DNA of 64,000 nucleotides, from positions 434,001 through 498,000 of the forward strand of contig CAWBZL010000002.1 in NCBI GenBank assembly GCA_963793275.1, written 5' to 3'. The translations under genes and the position numbers were made by a program. Of the stretch, positions 1 to 9,589 are shown one piece after another. The stretch is from Marinirhabdus sp963793275. GTDB lineage: Bacteria; Bacteroidota; Bacteroidia; Flavobacteriales; Flavobacteriaceae. The notes below the pieces were generated by a model. That model was not told where the DNA came from. It did no database searches and saw nothing but the letters and a program-made list of their open reading frames with translations. Numbering within the stretch: the stretch's first letter is position 1; each line of letters starts with the position of its first letter.

Positions 1-65
1 TTTAGGGCTTTTATAGTAATATTTGTATTCTAAGGAAACAATGGTTAGATATTATCGTGAATAGT

Positions 66-1631
66 ATGAGATTAAAGTTTTTAATAAGCATGATGCTGGT
101 TTGCGCCTCACCGGCATATTGTTTTCAGGATTTATCAGATTTTCAGCGTTATCTGGATTCGGCTGAAACTAACGTATATACCAATACGTCACTTTCTAAA
201 ACATATTTAGACTCCATTGGTATCCCTTCCGAGAAAAGTCTAAAAGAGCACATAGCCAAATATTACTATATAAAGGCACAATTAGCTTACGAAGACAATG
301 ATAGAACCGCTTCTATGCAATATTTCATTACATCATTTAAGTATGCCGAGACGTATAAGGAGTATACCATAGCGGCACATGCGGCAGGAGAGTTGGCTTC
401 CAGGTTCTATCTTCTAAAAAAAGATTCGCTGGCTACTATATATTATAACAAAGCGTACTCGTATTATAGTAAAACTAATGATGAATACGGCTTATTAGAT
501 CTTATGCAATTTCCGGCGTATGCTAAGTATGTAAATTCTGAAACCCAAGAGAGTATTGATTTAGTTTTAAAAGATCTGGACACTTACAAAAATGTAGAAG
601 GAGACCAGATGTACTATTCTTTTGCTATTTTTCTTTTAACCTCAAATTATTTAGAACTTGGCGACATAGAAAAAGCGCATGAGTATAATACTATTTACAA
701 ATTATTAGAAGGTCATGAGTTTATAGAACCTTCTTATTATCTGAAATATGACAACGCCATTGAAACAAATTTTGCTGAATATTATTTAAAAAACAAAAAT
801 CCGGACTCTGTTAAGTACTATTTAGATGCTGTTAAGATCAAAAAAGGGAGTAGCGATTTTAACGTTCAGAAAGACTTATATAGTAACTACGTAGCATATT
901 ATAGGTTAACAGACGAAATTGAAAAAGAACAAATTTACAGAGATTCTTTAGATTGGTATTATGAAAAAATGGTTAAAAACACGATAACGGGATCTGTTGA
1001 GATTAATAATGATTTATCAAAAACATCCCAGGAGTTATCTGAAGAAGTAGCGTCAAACAGAAAAAATAAAACCTATACATACATTCTTATAATTATTGCG
1101 GCAGTATTTGGAATCTTACTGTATGTCTATTTTAGAAAAATTAAAAGAAAGGAATTTGCCTATTCAGAATTAAAAACAAAATTTTCTTCAGTAAAATCGA
1201 AACAAGAAAAACTCGCTATAAAGAATATAGAATTTGAGGAATTTTTAACGGGGGTGCGAAAAGAAATAAAACGCATTGCATCTATAAATTCATTATCTGA
1301 ACAACAATCCAGTATTAGTAAATTGTATAAGCAAATTCACCTTAATCATAGTAATTTTATAAACAGTGAAGATCATCACAAGTTGCTGAGTTCTGTAAAC
1401 GAAAATTTCTTTACTGAAATAGAAAAAAAATATCCGGAGCTGGATACACTTGAAGTTCAGATTTGTTATTATTTATTTACAGGTTTTAAAAACAAAGAAA
1501 TAGCCACTTTTACAGATCGCTCATTGCGGGCTATTGAAGGGAAGAGATACAGGATAGCAAAAAAGTTGGAGATTGATAGTGAGAAAGAAGGTTTAAAAGA
1601 TTTTTTACAGAGAACATTTAAAAAAACGTAA
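66..1631 (+). CDS. TPR-like sensor with one membrane segment and C-terminal HTH
   Basis: Probable membrane-anchored regulator. Seen: an N-terminal signal peptide ending near PAYCFQD, a helical TPR-like region to about residue 320, one transmembrane segment near 340-360 (IIIAAVFGILLYVYF), a basic coiled-coil linker, and a C-terminal LuxR-like helix-turn-helix (about 455-521; LDTLEVQICYYLFTGFKNKE). Flavobacteria have many such TPR-TM-HTH proteins; the periplasmic part is assumed to sense and the HTH to act in the cytoplasm. ATG at 66 is preferred over an upstream GTG at 57 because it starts the signal peptide directly. It precedes a secreted T9SS protein in the same direction. Ligand and target are unknown. 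Confidence 0.75.
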   Translation: MRLKFLISMMLVCASPAYCFQDLSDFQRYLDSAETNVYTNTSLSKTYLDSIGIPSEKSLKEHIAKYYYIKAQLAYEDNDRTASMQYFITSFKYAETYKEYTIAAHAAGELASRFYLLKKDSLATIYYNKAYSYYSKTNDEYGLLDLMQFPAYAKYVNSETQESIDLVLKDLDTYKNVEGDQMYYSFAIFLLTSNYLELGDIEKAHEYNTIYKLLEGHEFIEPSYYLKYDNAIETNFAEYYLKNKNPDSVKYYLDAVKIKKGSSDFNVQKDLYSNYVAYYRLTDEIEKEQIYRDSLDWYYEKMVKNTITGSVEINNDLSKTSQELSEEVASNRKNKTYTYILIIIAAVFGILLYVYFRKIKRKEFAYSELKTKFSSVKSKQEKLAIKNIEFEEFLTGVRKEIKRIASINSLSEQQSSISKLYKQIHLNHSNFINSEDHHKLLSSVNENFFTEIEKKYPELDTLEVQICYYLFTGFKNKEIATFTDRSLRAIEGKRYRIAKKLEIDSEKEGLKDFLQRTFKKT

Positions 1632-1773
1632 TCTTTCAAAAATTCTAAAAAACCAAATAAATATAGGATGTAAGTAGTTGTTGAGTAGTTGTAGGTAAAG
1701 ATTATATAATTGTGTTAGTAGATATTTGTTGCAAGTATAAATAACTATTAATTAATTACAATTTACTATCAAC

Positions 1774-3633
1774 ATGAAATTTAAAAACTACATTTTAGGT
1801 GTTGCTTTGTGTAGCACTTTTGTTGCTTTTTCGCAGACAGAAAATGATCCCAATGTTACTGAAGTTAGAACACCAGACAACTTTTTTGTAACAGCTCCCA
1901 TGACCACTTATCCAAAAGTGAATCCAAAATCTGTTAAAAAGAGAGAGGTTCCCAGAGGAGGTATAAGCTCAAAAAGTATTAAAAAAGGAGATTTTGCCAG
2001 GAATCTCTCAAAAAGTAGTTCTTTACAAGATCCCCTGGCAAATCAGGAAGCAGCTACAAGAATTGGAAGAACACCTATTGCAAATTTTGACGGTATTAAT
2101 CTGGATGTAAGCCCCCCGGATCCTACCGCAGCTGTAGGTCCAAATCACGTAGTGCAAATGACCAACGGTCTTTGGTCTGTATGGGATAAGAACGGCGTTC
2201 AGGCTGCAGGTTTCCCAAAAGATATTAATGACCCACTTGGGGGTATTGTTTCTGGAGACCCTGTAGTTTTATATGATAGAGAAGCAGATAGATGGTTTAT
2301 TTCCCAGTTTCAACTACCGGATGATGATCAATTTAAAATAGCAGTTTCAACAACACCAGACCCAACAGGAAGTTATGCGGTTTATAGCTACGATGTGCCT
2401 GAAAATGATTATCCGCATTACGGAATTTGGGGTAACAGTTATGTAGTTACTGGAAATTTTAATCCAAGTGAGTCAGGAAGATTTTATGCTTTTAACAGAC
2501 AAAAAATGTTAGATGGAGATCCAACTGCAGAGATCGCTACACTTACATTGCCTGGATATATAGGTACTGGCGGATTTCAAGCTCCACAACCAGTACACTC
2601 AGAAGGTGCAGGGATTGCAGCTGAGCCAGCCCCGGTCGTTTGGTTTCAGGATGATGCCTGGCCTGGTGTAACAACGGATCATGTAAAAGTTTGGGATCTA
2701 GATATAAATTGGTCAAATCCTGCTGGAGCAATAGTTTCTGCTCCTTTGGAAATCCCAATGGCTGCGTTCGATTCTTTTCTTGAAGGTACAGGAGGAGATA
2801 GTTTTGCAGTTTTAGAACAGCCAGGTACTGCACAGCGTATAGATGCTATTGTATTTGCAATGTATTTTCAGGCGCATAGATATAACTTCGGAACACACGA
2901 ATCACTCCTCTTTAACTTCCCCGTTGAGGTTACGGATGGGAGTCAGATTTCTGGTATACGTTGGGTAGAGTTAAGGCGACCAACACCAGCAGCTCCTTGG
3001 GCCTTGTTTCAGGAAGGTACGTATGTAGATACTGGTGGTGAGAGTGTATTCTTATCTGCCATGGCCATGGATCAGGAAGGTAATATTGGTCTTGGATATA
3101 CCAAAACTGGTGATACAACATTTCCATCACTTTATTATACAGGAAGGTTTGATGGAGATCCTTTAGGACAAATGACAATTGCTGAAACGGTAATTATAGA
3201 AGGAACCACTTCGGTAACTTCAAATTCACGGTATGGTGACTACTCTCAATTAACAAGAGACCCTGTGGATGATCTAACCTTTTGGTTTACGGCAGAGTAC
3301 GATGGAGAGCCTAGAAAAACCAGAATAGCATCCTTTAAAATTTCAGAAACATTAGCGGTAGACGAATTTGATATTAACGCTTCAGATTTCATAATAGCTT
3401 CATTAGATAATAAAATCTTCAATCTTCAACTAGATGTTCCTACTACAAGTGATATTCTTAGACTTTCAGTTTTTGATATTTCGGGTAAAAGAGTTTATCG
3501 GGACCAAATAGGTAAAGAAATTGGCGGAATGTATACAACTACGATCGATCTATCTGCTATGAGTTCAGGAACTTATATTGTTGAAATTGGAAACGCAAAA
3601 ACCAAATTAAGCAAGAAGGTATTAGTTAAATAA
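1774..3633 (+). CDS. T9SS type A sorting domain-containing secreted protein
   Basis: Secreted protein of about 619 residues. Seen: a signal peptide ending around FAFSQTEND, a long central beta-rich region of beta-propeller character (repeated blocks such as WFISQFQ and VWFQDDAW), and a C-terminal domain of about 85 residues with the hallmarks of a type IX secretion sorting signal (LRLSVFDISGKRVY, then MSSGTYIVEI and KKVLVK). The family exports cargo across the outer membrane and often attaches it to the surface. The central domain gives no clear catalytic motif. It is followed 7 bases later by a small lipoprotein gene, so the two probably share a transcript. Confidence 0.8.
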   Translation: MKFKNYILGVALCSTFVAFSQTENDPNVTEVRTPDNFFVTAPMTTYPKVNPKSVKKREVPRGGISSKSIKKGDFARNLSKSSSLQDPLANQEAATRIGRTPIANFDGINLDVSPPDPTAAVGPNHVVQMTNGLWSVWDKNGVQAAGFPKDINDPLGGIVSGDPVVLYDREADRWFISQFQLPDDDQFKIAVSTTPDPTGSYAVYSYDVPENDYPHYGIWGNSYVVTGNFNPSESGRFYAFNRQKMLDGDPTAEIATLTLPGYIGTGGFQAPQPVHSEGAGIAAEPAPVVWFQDDAWPGVTTDHVKVWDLDINWSNPAGAIVSAPLEIPMAAFDSFLEGTGGDSFAVLEQPGTAQRIDAIVFAMYFQAHRYNFGTHESLLFNFPVEVTDGSQISGIRWVELRRPTPAAPWALFQEGTYVDTGGESVFLSAMAMDQEGNIGLGYTKTGDTTFPSLYYTGRFDGDPLGQMTIAETVIIEGTTSVTSNSRYGDYSQLTRDPVDDLTFWFTAEYDGEPRKTRIASFKISETLAVDEFDINASDFIIASLDNKIFNLQLDVPTTSDILRLSVFDISGKRVYRDQIGKEIGGMYTTTIDLSAMSSGTYIVEIGNAKTKLSKKVLVK

Positions 3634-3640
3634 TCGCAAT

Positions 3641-3943
3641 ATGAAAAATATACTGTTTTTATGTTGCCTGGGACTATTGTTGGGCTGTAATTCAACAAAG
3701 AAGGAAGTAGAGGGTGACTTTACGACTGGAGTAATTGTTTATTCTATGGCTGAAAACGATTGTGAGTATGCAATTAAAGTAACCAACAGCAATGAGGAGG
3801 TTGTATATTTCGACCCGATAAATTTAGACAACGGGTATATGAAAAATAATGTGAAGGTAAAGTTTAAATTTCGGGCACTTAAGATGCAGAACAGATGTGC
3901 TAAAGCGAATCCTATAAGCATCACTGAAATGTTGAAATTATAA
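3641..3943 (+). CDS. small lipoprotein
   Basis: Protein of 100 residues with a lipoprotein signal peptide (LLLGCNS lipobox, Cys at about residue 16). The rest is a compact mixed domain with no recognised family; it has two further cysteines, near residues 41 and 87. It starts 7 bases after the T9SS protein and is followed by a strong terminator, so it ends that transcription unit. Function unknown. Confidence 0.7.
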   Translation: MKNILFLCCLGLLLGCNSTKKEVEGDFTTGVIVYSMAENDCEYAIKVTNSNEEVVYFDPINLDNGYMKNNVKVKFKFRALKMQNRCAKANPISITEMLKL

Positions 3944-3984
3944 AAGTTTAGTTTTTTTCATAATAAACTTGATTGCAAGTTTTG

Positions 3985-4016
3985 GTAAAGCTGTCTATGG
4001 ACAGCTTTACTTTTTT
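3985..4016 (+). terminator. rho-independent terminator
   Basis: Perfect 11-bp stem (GTAAAGCTGTC, loop TATG, GACAGCTTTAC) followed by TTTTTT. It ends the plus-strand unit 66-3943. The opposite strand has no T-run, so it acts one way. Confidence 0.9.
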
Positions 4017-4123
4017 ATAAAATTCTACCAAATAAAGTTTGAAATATCTTCAGAGGCGTTGCCTAAAGAAATGTGAATTATAGATTGGAATGTTGGCAGG
4101 GAAATTAATAAGGCTAAAAAAAA

Positions 4124-4741
4124 TTATTTGAATAACCCGTGCAGTTCGCCGTCTATTTTATTGATTACAGTTCCTAAATCTTCGGGTTTATCCACAAAGT
4201 TAAGGTTGTCCACATCTATAATAAGCAAATTACCTTTGTCGTAATTGTGAACCCACGCTTCATAACGTTCGTTCAAGCGGCTTAGGTAATCTATACTAAT
4301 GCTGTTCTCATACTCGCGACCCCGTTTGTGAATTTGGTTTACCAGGTTTGGAATGCTGCTTCTAAGATAAATAAGCAAATCCGGTCCTTTAGTTACGCTC
4401 TCCATTAAATCGAATAACGACTTATAGTTTTCGAAATCGCGGTTTGTCATGAGACCCATAGCGTGAAGGTTAGGCGCAAATATGTAGGCGTCCTCGTAAA
4501 TAGTACGATCTTGTATTACTTTTTTACCACTTTCCCGAATATCCAGGATCTGGCGGAAACGACTGTTCAAAAAGTAGATCTGTAAGTTAAAACTCCAACG
4601 TGCCATGCTGTTATAGAAATCGTCCAGATACGGGTTGTCCTCCACGTCTTCGTAATGTGCTTTCCACTTATAATGTTTTGAGAGTAAGCGGGTAAGTGTG
4701 GTTTTTCCGGAGCCTATATTTCCTGCAATTGCTACGTGCAT
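4124..4741 (-). CDS. deoxynucleoside kinase family protein
   Basis: Phosphorylates deoxynucleosides for dNTP salvage in the cytoplasm. Seen: P-loop GNIGSGKTT at residues 7-15, a DVEDNPYLDDFY substrate-side motif, QDRTIYEDA (the DRT/S-type motif of the dNK/dGK family), and a RGREYE lid-like arginine segment. Length (205 residues) fits the bacterial deoxyadenosine/deoxyguanosine kinase family. The start was placed at the ATG at 4741 (MHVAIAGN), because the longer reading would overlap the upstream gene by about 50 bases, while this leaves a 4-base gap. Substrate specificity cannot be read from sequence. Confidence 0.85.
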   Translation of the reverse strand: MHVAIAGNIGSGKTTLTRLLSKHYKWKAHYEDVEDNPYLDDFYNSMARWSFNLQIYFLNSRFRQILDIRESGKKVIQDRTIYEDAYIFAPNLHAMGLMTNRDFENYKSLFDLMESVTKGPDLLIYLRSSIPNLVNQIHKRGREYENSISIDYLSRLNERYEAWVHNYDKGNLLIIDVDNLNFVDKPEDLGTVINKIDGELHGLFK

Positions 4742-4745
4742 GTAC

Positions 4746-5543
4746 TTAATTCTTTGGTTGTTTATTGGTAAATTGATGGAGTGTTTTTCCGTCATAAATA
4801 TACAGGAAATCTTGCGTAAGGTGCAATTGTTTTACTGTTATTTCGGGGAGTGCTATTTTTTTTGCTTCGGAAGGTTTTGTAGGGGAGTTTAATCCTGGTT
4901 CGGCATATCTGAACACCTCGTTATTCTTCACCACCCAGACATCTTCATCGTTCTGCGTGATTGTAGCTCCATTTTCTATAGGTACTTCAGAAAGGAAACT
5001 TCCGTAGACATTGTAGGTAATTAGTTTGTCTTTAAATAACAAGTAGCAATAATTAAAGTTACTCGCCATGGCCACTAAATTTCCTTCCATAGGTAACGAG
5101 GTCTGTAGTTTTCGTTCCAATCTGTAATCAAAAAGTTCCAATTGTTGGTTGTCTGTATTAAACAGCCAAACCCTGTTATTGCCAGCATTTCCGGCGGCAC
5201 TAATGTTCACAAATTGTTGCAGGTTGTTAAAACTTATGCGCTCCACCTCGTTCAATCTGTTGTCCACAAAAACCACCGTATTGGTTTGTTGATAGAATGA
5301 CATGATTTTTAACGGGTTAATAATATCTACCGTCTCCAGAGCGCCTAATGAAAAATCTTTAAACACAAAATTGCCGTCCGGACCCTTCTTGTAAAAGGCC
5401 ATTTCTTCTATAAAATAATTGTTGTTATAAGCATCTGTGCCAATATATGTTTGGGCAGTAAGTGGAAGTTGTTGGGTGGCTTTGGGTTGTTGTGCAAAAC
5501 AAGTTACAGAAGTTAAAACAAAAAGTAGCGCCCATAGTTTCAT
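4746..5543 (-). CDS. exported protein of unknown function, beta-propeller-like
   Basis: About 265 residues with a signal peptide (MKLWALLFVLTSVTCFAQQ). The body has repeated hydrophobic/aromatic strands (NRVWLFNTDNQQLELFDYRL and similar) that look like short propeller blades, but no catalytic motif. ATG at 5543 was chosen; the upstream possibility at 5552 is a TTG. It lies directly upstream of the deoxynucleoside kinase gene with a 4-base gap, so the two are co-transcribed. That linkage says little about function. Confidence 0.65.
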   Translation of the reverse strand: MKLWALLFVLTSVTCFAQQPKATQQLPLTAQTYIGTDAYNNNYFIEEMAFYKKGPDGNFVFKDFSLGALETVDIINPLKIMSFYQQTNTVVFVDNRLNEVERISFNNLQQFVNISAAGNAGNNRVWLFNTDNQQLELFDYRLERKLQTSLPMEGNLVAMASNFNYCYLLFKDKLITYNVYGSFLSEVPIENGATITQNDEDVWVVKNNEVFRYAEPGLNSPTKPSEAKKIALPEITVKQLHLTQDFLYIYDGKTLHQFTNKQPKN

Positions 5544-5714
5544 AGTGGGCAAGGTACAAAATACACGCCAAAGATTACTATGCTAATTATCCCCACTGCG
5601 TTATAGTAATACTTTCAGAATAAAGATTAAACCATTATACTATAAAATAGTCCAAGGATACTGTAACAAAAGCTGTAACTTGTTACTAACTAGAAACTAT
5701 TAAAAATTGTTATT

Positions 5715-6656
5715 ATGAGAATAGTATCCCTTTTGGTCCTTGTTTTAATTTCGGCTAGCTCTATGGCTCAAAATATTAGCGGAAGAGCCTACTACGAGTC
5801 CAAAACCACCGTAGATATGGACAACTTTGGTAACCGTGAGATGAGCGAACAGATGAAAAAAACGATTGCAGAACGTATGAAAAGTATGTTGGAGAAAACC
5901 TACATTCTCACGTTCAATAAAAACGAATCCATTTATAAAGAAGAGGAAAAGCTGGATGCCGCTCCCAGCGGAGGTTTTGGAATGATGATGAATAGCTTCT
6001 CTGCCGGAGAACAGTATAAAAACCTGGAAAAGAATCAGATTTTGGAGGAGCGTGAGTTCTTCGGAAAGCAATTTTTAATTAACGATACAATTACCAATCT
6101 GAATTGGACGGTAACAAACGAAAAGAAAATGATAGGAAATTACCTGGCAGTAAAAGCAACCGCCATTAAAAAGATAGATGAAAACGATTTTAGCATGGCG
6201 CGAAGAAAAAATCGCGATGGAGATAAGAAAAAGAGTGATAAGAAAGAGGACGATGTAGATGAAAATACAGACGAAGTAAAAGATGAGGATGTTGAAACAG
6301 ACGAAGCAAAGAGCGATGAAAACAAGGGCGATAACGATCCTATGAACGATATTGAAGTACCTAAGGAAGTGGAAGTGACCGCTTGGTTTACACCACAAAT
6401 TCCGGTAAGTAATGGTCCGGGAGAATATGCAGGCCTACCGGGATTAATTCTGGAAATGAATATGTATCGAACTACCATTTTATGTTCAAAAATTGTTTTA
6501 AGTACTAAGGCAGGTGAAAAAATTGAAGCTCCCGAAAAAGGAGACGAAGTAACCCGCGAAGAGTATAATAAAATTATAAAAGAAAAAATGGACGAGATGC
6601 GTGAGAATTTCCGGGGTCGCGGTGGTCGTGGAGGAGGTAGACGTGGCGGATTTTAA
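5715..6656 (+). CDS. GLPGLI family protein
   Basis: Secreted or periplasmic protein with a signal peptide (ending SSMAQ) and the family motif GLPGLILEMN near residue 243. A charged Asp/Glu/Lys-rich low-complexity insert spans about residues 158-210, and the tail is a Gly/Arg-rich stretch (RGRGGRGGGRRGG). GLPGLI proteins are Bacteroidota-specific and usually sit next to a TonB-type outer membrane barrel, as here (64 bases downstream). They are presumed to work with it at the envelope; no activity is established. The acidic insert and RGG tail are longer than I would expect for the family. Confidence 0.85.
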   Translation: MRIVSLLVLVLISASSMAQNISGRAYYESKTTVDMDNFGNREMSEQMKKTIAERMKSMLEKTYILTFNKNESIYKEEEKLDAAPSGGFGMMMNSFSAGEQYKNLEKNQILEEREFFGKQFLINDTITNLNWTVTNEKKMIGNYLAVKATAIKKIDENDFSMARRKNRDGDKKKSDKKEDDVDENTDEVKDEDVETDEAKSDENKGDNDPMNDIEVPKEVEVTAWFTPQIPVSNGPGEYAGLPGLILEMNMYRTTILCSKIVLSTKAGEKIEAPEKGDEVTREEYNKIIKEKMDEMRENFRGRGGRGGGRRGGF

Positions 6657-6720
6657 CAAGACTAATAATTCCTACTGAAATTTCATTTCGATATTTCAGC
6701 AAGATAACTTTCAACCAATT

Positions 6721-9450
6721 ATGACAAAACTACTGCTTGCGACATTGTTGCTGCTCACCACTATTGCAGTAACCGCCCAAAGCATTAAAGTGCGCGGTGT
6801 AATTACCGATACCATTTCACAACCTCTAGAGTTTGCCAATGTAGTAGCTACCGTAACAAGTAGTGGTGCCATAGAATCCTATGCAATTTCTAACGAAAAA
6901 GGAATGTATCAGCTGGATCTTCCAAAAGGAGAAACATATACTTTAAAAGCTAGTTTTTTGGGGTATGCTACCCAGGATAAAAGTGTCACGGTTGGAGAAG
7001 ATGATGACGACAAAAAACTGGATTTTATTCTGAAATCGCTTGCAGACGAACTGGATGGTGTAGAAATTACGTACGAAATGCCTGTGACGGTAAAAGGAGA
7101 TACTATTGTTTATAATGCCGATAGTTTTACCACAGGAGACGAACGTAAACTAGGCGATGTAATGAAAAAACTTCCCGGAGTTGAAGTAAACGAAGACGGT
7201 GAAATACAAGTGGAAGGAAAAACAGTGACCAAAGTTATGGTGGAAGGAAAAGACTTTTTTGATGGTGATTCAAAATTGGCAACAAAAAATATCCCGGCAG
7301 ATGCTGTAGATAAAGTTGAAGTGCTACGTAATTATAACGAAGTAGGCCAGATGCGAGGCCTTGGGAACGATCAGGATAATGTTGCTATCAACATAAAACT
7401 GAAAGAAGGAAAGAAAAACTTCTGGTTTGGAGAAGTTACTGCCGGGGGAGGGACTATAAATGAAGACGAATTTGGATATCTGGCGCACCCCAAGTTATTT
7501 TATTACAGTCCCAAATACAGTTTAAATTTTATCACCGATTTTAACAATATTGGAGAGGTGCCATTTACGTTTCGGGATTACTTCAATTTTACGGGAGGGT
7601 TCAGGAATTTTAATAGTGGCGGGGGAACACGTTTTAATGTTTCAGAAAGTGATCTTGGTTTTGCCGTAGCGCAGAACAATCGTGCCAATGAAATAGAAAC
7701 CAAATTTGTTGCAGGAAATTTCAGCTGGAAAGCATCAAACTCACTGGATGTAAGCGGTTTTGGGATCTTGTCGGACAATCGCACCAATATTGTGACCAAT
7801 TCTATTCGCCAATATATTGCCTCAGGAGCTACCGAAAATACCTCCAGCGCTACAGATCAGCGTAGCCAGTTGGCGATGCTTAAATTAAGTAGTGTCTACA
7901 AACCAAATGCTAATTTGCAGGTAGATTATGACGCTTTGGTGAAAACGTCGAAGCAAACCGAAGACGCCAATACAATCTCACAATTTGGTCCTGTGACCAA
8001 TAATATTGAAGAAAACAAAGAGAACAGACCCGCTTCTGTTAATCAGAATGTGAACGCATATTACACGTTAAACGATAAGAATATCTTTGCGGCGCAGGTA
8101 CAGCATTTATACCAGGACGAAGACCCTTTTTATAATGCTATTACCGATATTCTTCCCTTTGCAGGAATTATTCCGGCAGATACTACGCAGAGTCGTTTTA
8201 ATACCAACCAGCAAAAAAATGTAGTCACCAACAAAATAGACGCCAAGGTAGATTATTACTATGTACTTAATAATACCAGTAACTTAAATGCGACCCTGGG
8301 AAGTACGTATAGCAATCAGTTGTTTGATAGTAATATCTTTCAGGTATTGGATAACGGAAACCAGATAAATTTCAGCAGAACACCGCAAATAAACGGGGAA
8401 AATTTACCACTTCGAAACGATGTAAATTATACCTTTACCGATGTTTTTCTAGGACTACACTATAAGCTGAAGACAGGACAATTTATCCTCACCCCTGGTG
8501 CTACTATTCATAATTACAATTTAAAAGACGAGCAATTAGGAACCGAAAACACGCAGAACGATTGGAATGTACTCCCAGATTTTAATGCTATCTGGAATAT
8601 TAAAAAGAGCGAAAGTCTTCGGTTTAATTACGCAATTTCGGCACAATATACCGATGTAAATAACTATGCCGAAGCGTTTGTATTCAACAACTATAATCGT
8701 CTATACCGTGGAAATAGAAACCTGGAAAACTCTCTTGCACATACCTATAATTTAACGTATTTCAGTTTTAATCTATTCAACTATACCAACGTGAGTGGTA
8801 ACCTGAGTTATTCAAAAACACTTAATAATTTCAAAAATAATACAGAGATCATTGCTATTAATCAGGTAAGTAGCCCGTTTAATATAGATAGTAATTTTCC
8901 GGATGAAACGTTTTCTGGTTTTGGGAGATTCAGCAAGCGTATTAAAAAGATGCAGTATTCATTGCAGGCAAATGCTTCTTTAAGTAAATCCAATAACTTT
9001 ATTAATAATGAAATAAGAGAAAGTGAAAGTTTTACACAAAGCTATAATGCAAGTGTACGAAGTAGCTTTAGAGAATGGCCAAATTTTGAAGTTGGGTACC
9101 GTCTTTCTGTAAACCAGTATGACAACGGTGGTCTTGAGCAAACTTTCTACACCCAGCGCCCGTATGCAAATGTAGATATTAATTTCCTGAAAGATTTTAC
9201 CTTTAGTGCAGCATGGGATTACTATGATTATAGTGATAAGAACAACACTGTGGAGAACAGTTACTCGTTTGTAAACGCCAATTTATACTACCAAAAAGGC
9301 GATAGTCCCTGGGAATTTAGAATCCAGGCAGACAACCTGTTAAATACAGAGTTTACCAACCAGGATGCTTTCAACGAGCAGTTTAATACCACATCGCAAT
9401 ACTTTGTACTTCCCCGTATTTTAATGTTGGTGGTGAAGTATGATTTGTAG
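6721..9450 (+). CDS. TonB-dependent receptor-like outer membrane beta-barrel protein
   Basis: Outer membrane protein of 909 residues. Seen: a signal peptide (ending VTAQSIKVRG), an N-terminal carboxypeptidase-regulatory-like beta-sandwich (about 22-105; ISQPLEFANVV, ETYTLKASFLGYATQ), a plug-like segment (about 120-220; DVMKKLPGVEVNEDGEIQVE), then a long barrel of alternating strands ending in an aromatic-rich strand (LPRILMLVVKYDL). This architecture is the outer-membrane-barrel class fused to a CarboxypepD_reg-like domain. Its partner is the GLPGLI protein upstream. No SusD homologue is present, so a glycan locus is unlikely; substrate unknown. Confidence 0.85.
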   Translation: MTKLLLATLLLLTTIAVTAQSIKVRGVITDTISQPLEFANVVATVTSSGAIESYAISNEKGMYQLDLPKGETYTLKASFLGYATQDKSVTVGEDDDDKKLDFILKSLADELDGVEITYEMPVTVKGDTIVYNADSFTTGDERKLGDVMKKLPGVEVNEDGEIQVEGKTVTKVMVEGKDFFDGDSKLATKNIPADAVDKVEVLRNYNEVGQMRGLGNDQDNVAINIKLKEGKKNFWFGEVTAGGGTINEDEFGYLAHPKLFYYSPKYSLNFITDFNNIGEVPFTFRDYFNFTGGFRNFNSGGGTRFNVSESDLGFAVAQNNRANEIETKFVAGNFSWKASNSLDVSGFGILSDNRTNIVTNSIRQYIASGATENTSSATDQRSQLAMLKLSSVYKPNANLQVDYDALVKTSKQTEDANTISQFGPVTNNIEENKENRPASVNQNVNAYYTLNDKNIFAAQVQHLYQDEDPFYNAITDILPFAGIIPADTTQSRFNTNQQKNVVTNKIDAKVDYYYVLNNTSNLNATLGSTYSNQLFDSNIFQVLDNGNQINFSRTPQINGENLPLRNDVNYTFTDVFLGLHYKLKTGQFILTPGATIHNYNLKDEQLGTENTQNDWNVLPDFNAIWNIKKSESLRFNYAISAQYTDVNNYAEAFVFNNYNRLYRGNRNLENSLAHTYNLTYFSFNLFNYTNVSGNLSYSKTLNNFKNNTEIIAINQVSSPFNIDSNFPDETFSGFGRFSKRIKKMQYSLQANASLSKSNNFINNEIRESESFTQSYNASVRSSFREWPNFEVGYRLSVNQYDNGGLEQTFYTQRPYANVDINFLKDFTFSAAWDYYDYSDKNNTVENSYSFVNANLYYQKGDSPWEFRIQADNLLNTEFTNQDAFNEQFNTTSQYFVLPRILMLVVKYDL

Positions 9451-9589
9451 TTTTTAAATATTTCTGGTGTTTCTAAAATCAATAACTTCTTTTTTTTGAA
9501 ATAGTAGGGTACTTATAATATACGTCAATTGCCCTATTTCATTTTTTTTCTGATGTCTGGATATTTACCATAGTAAAAACCAATACATT

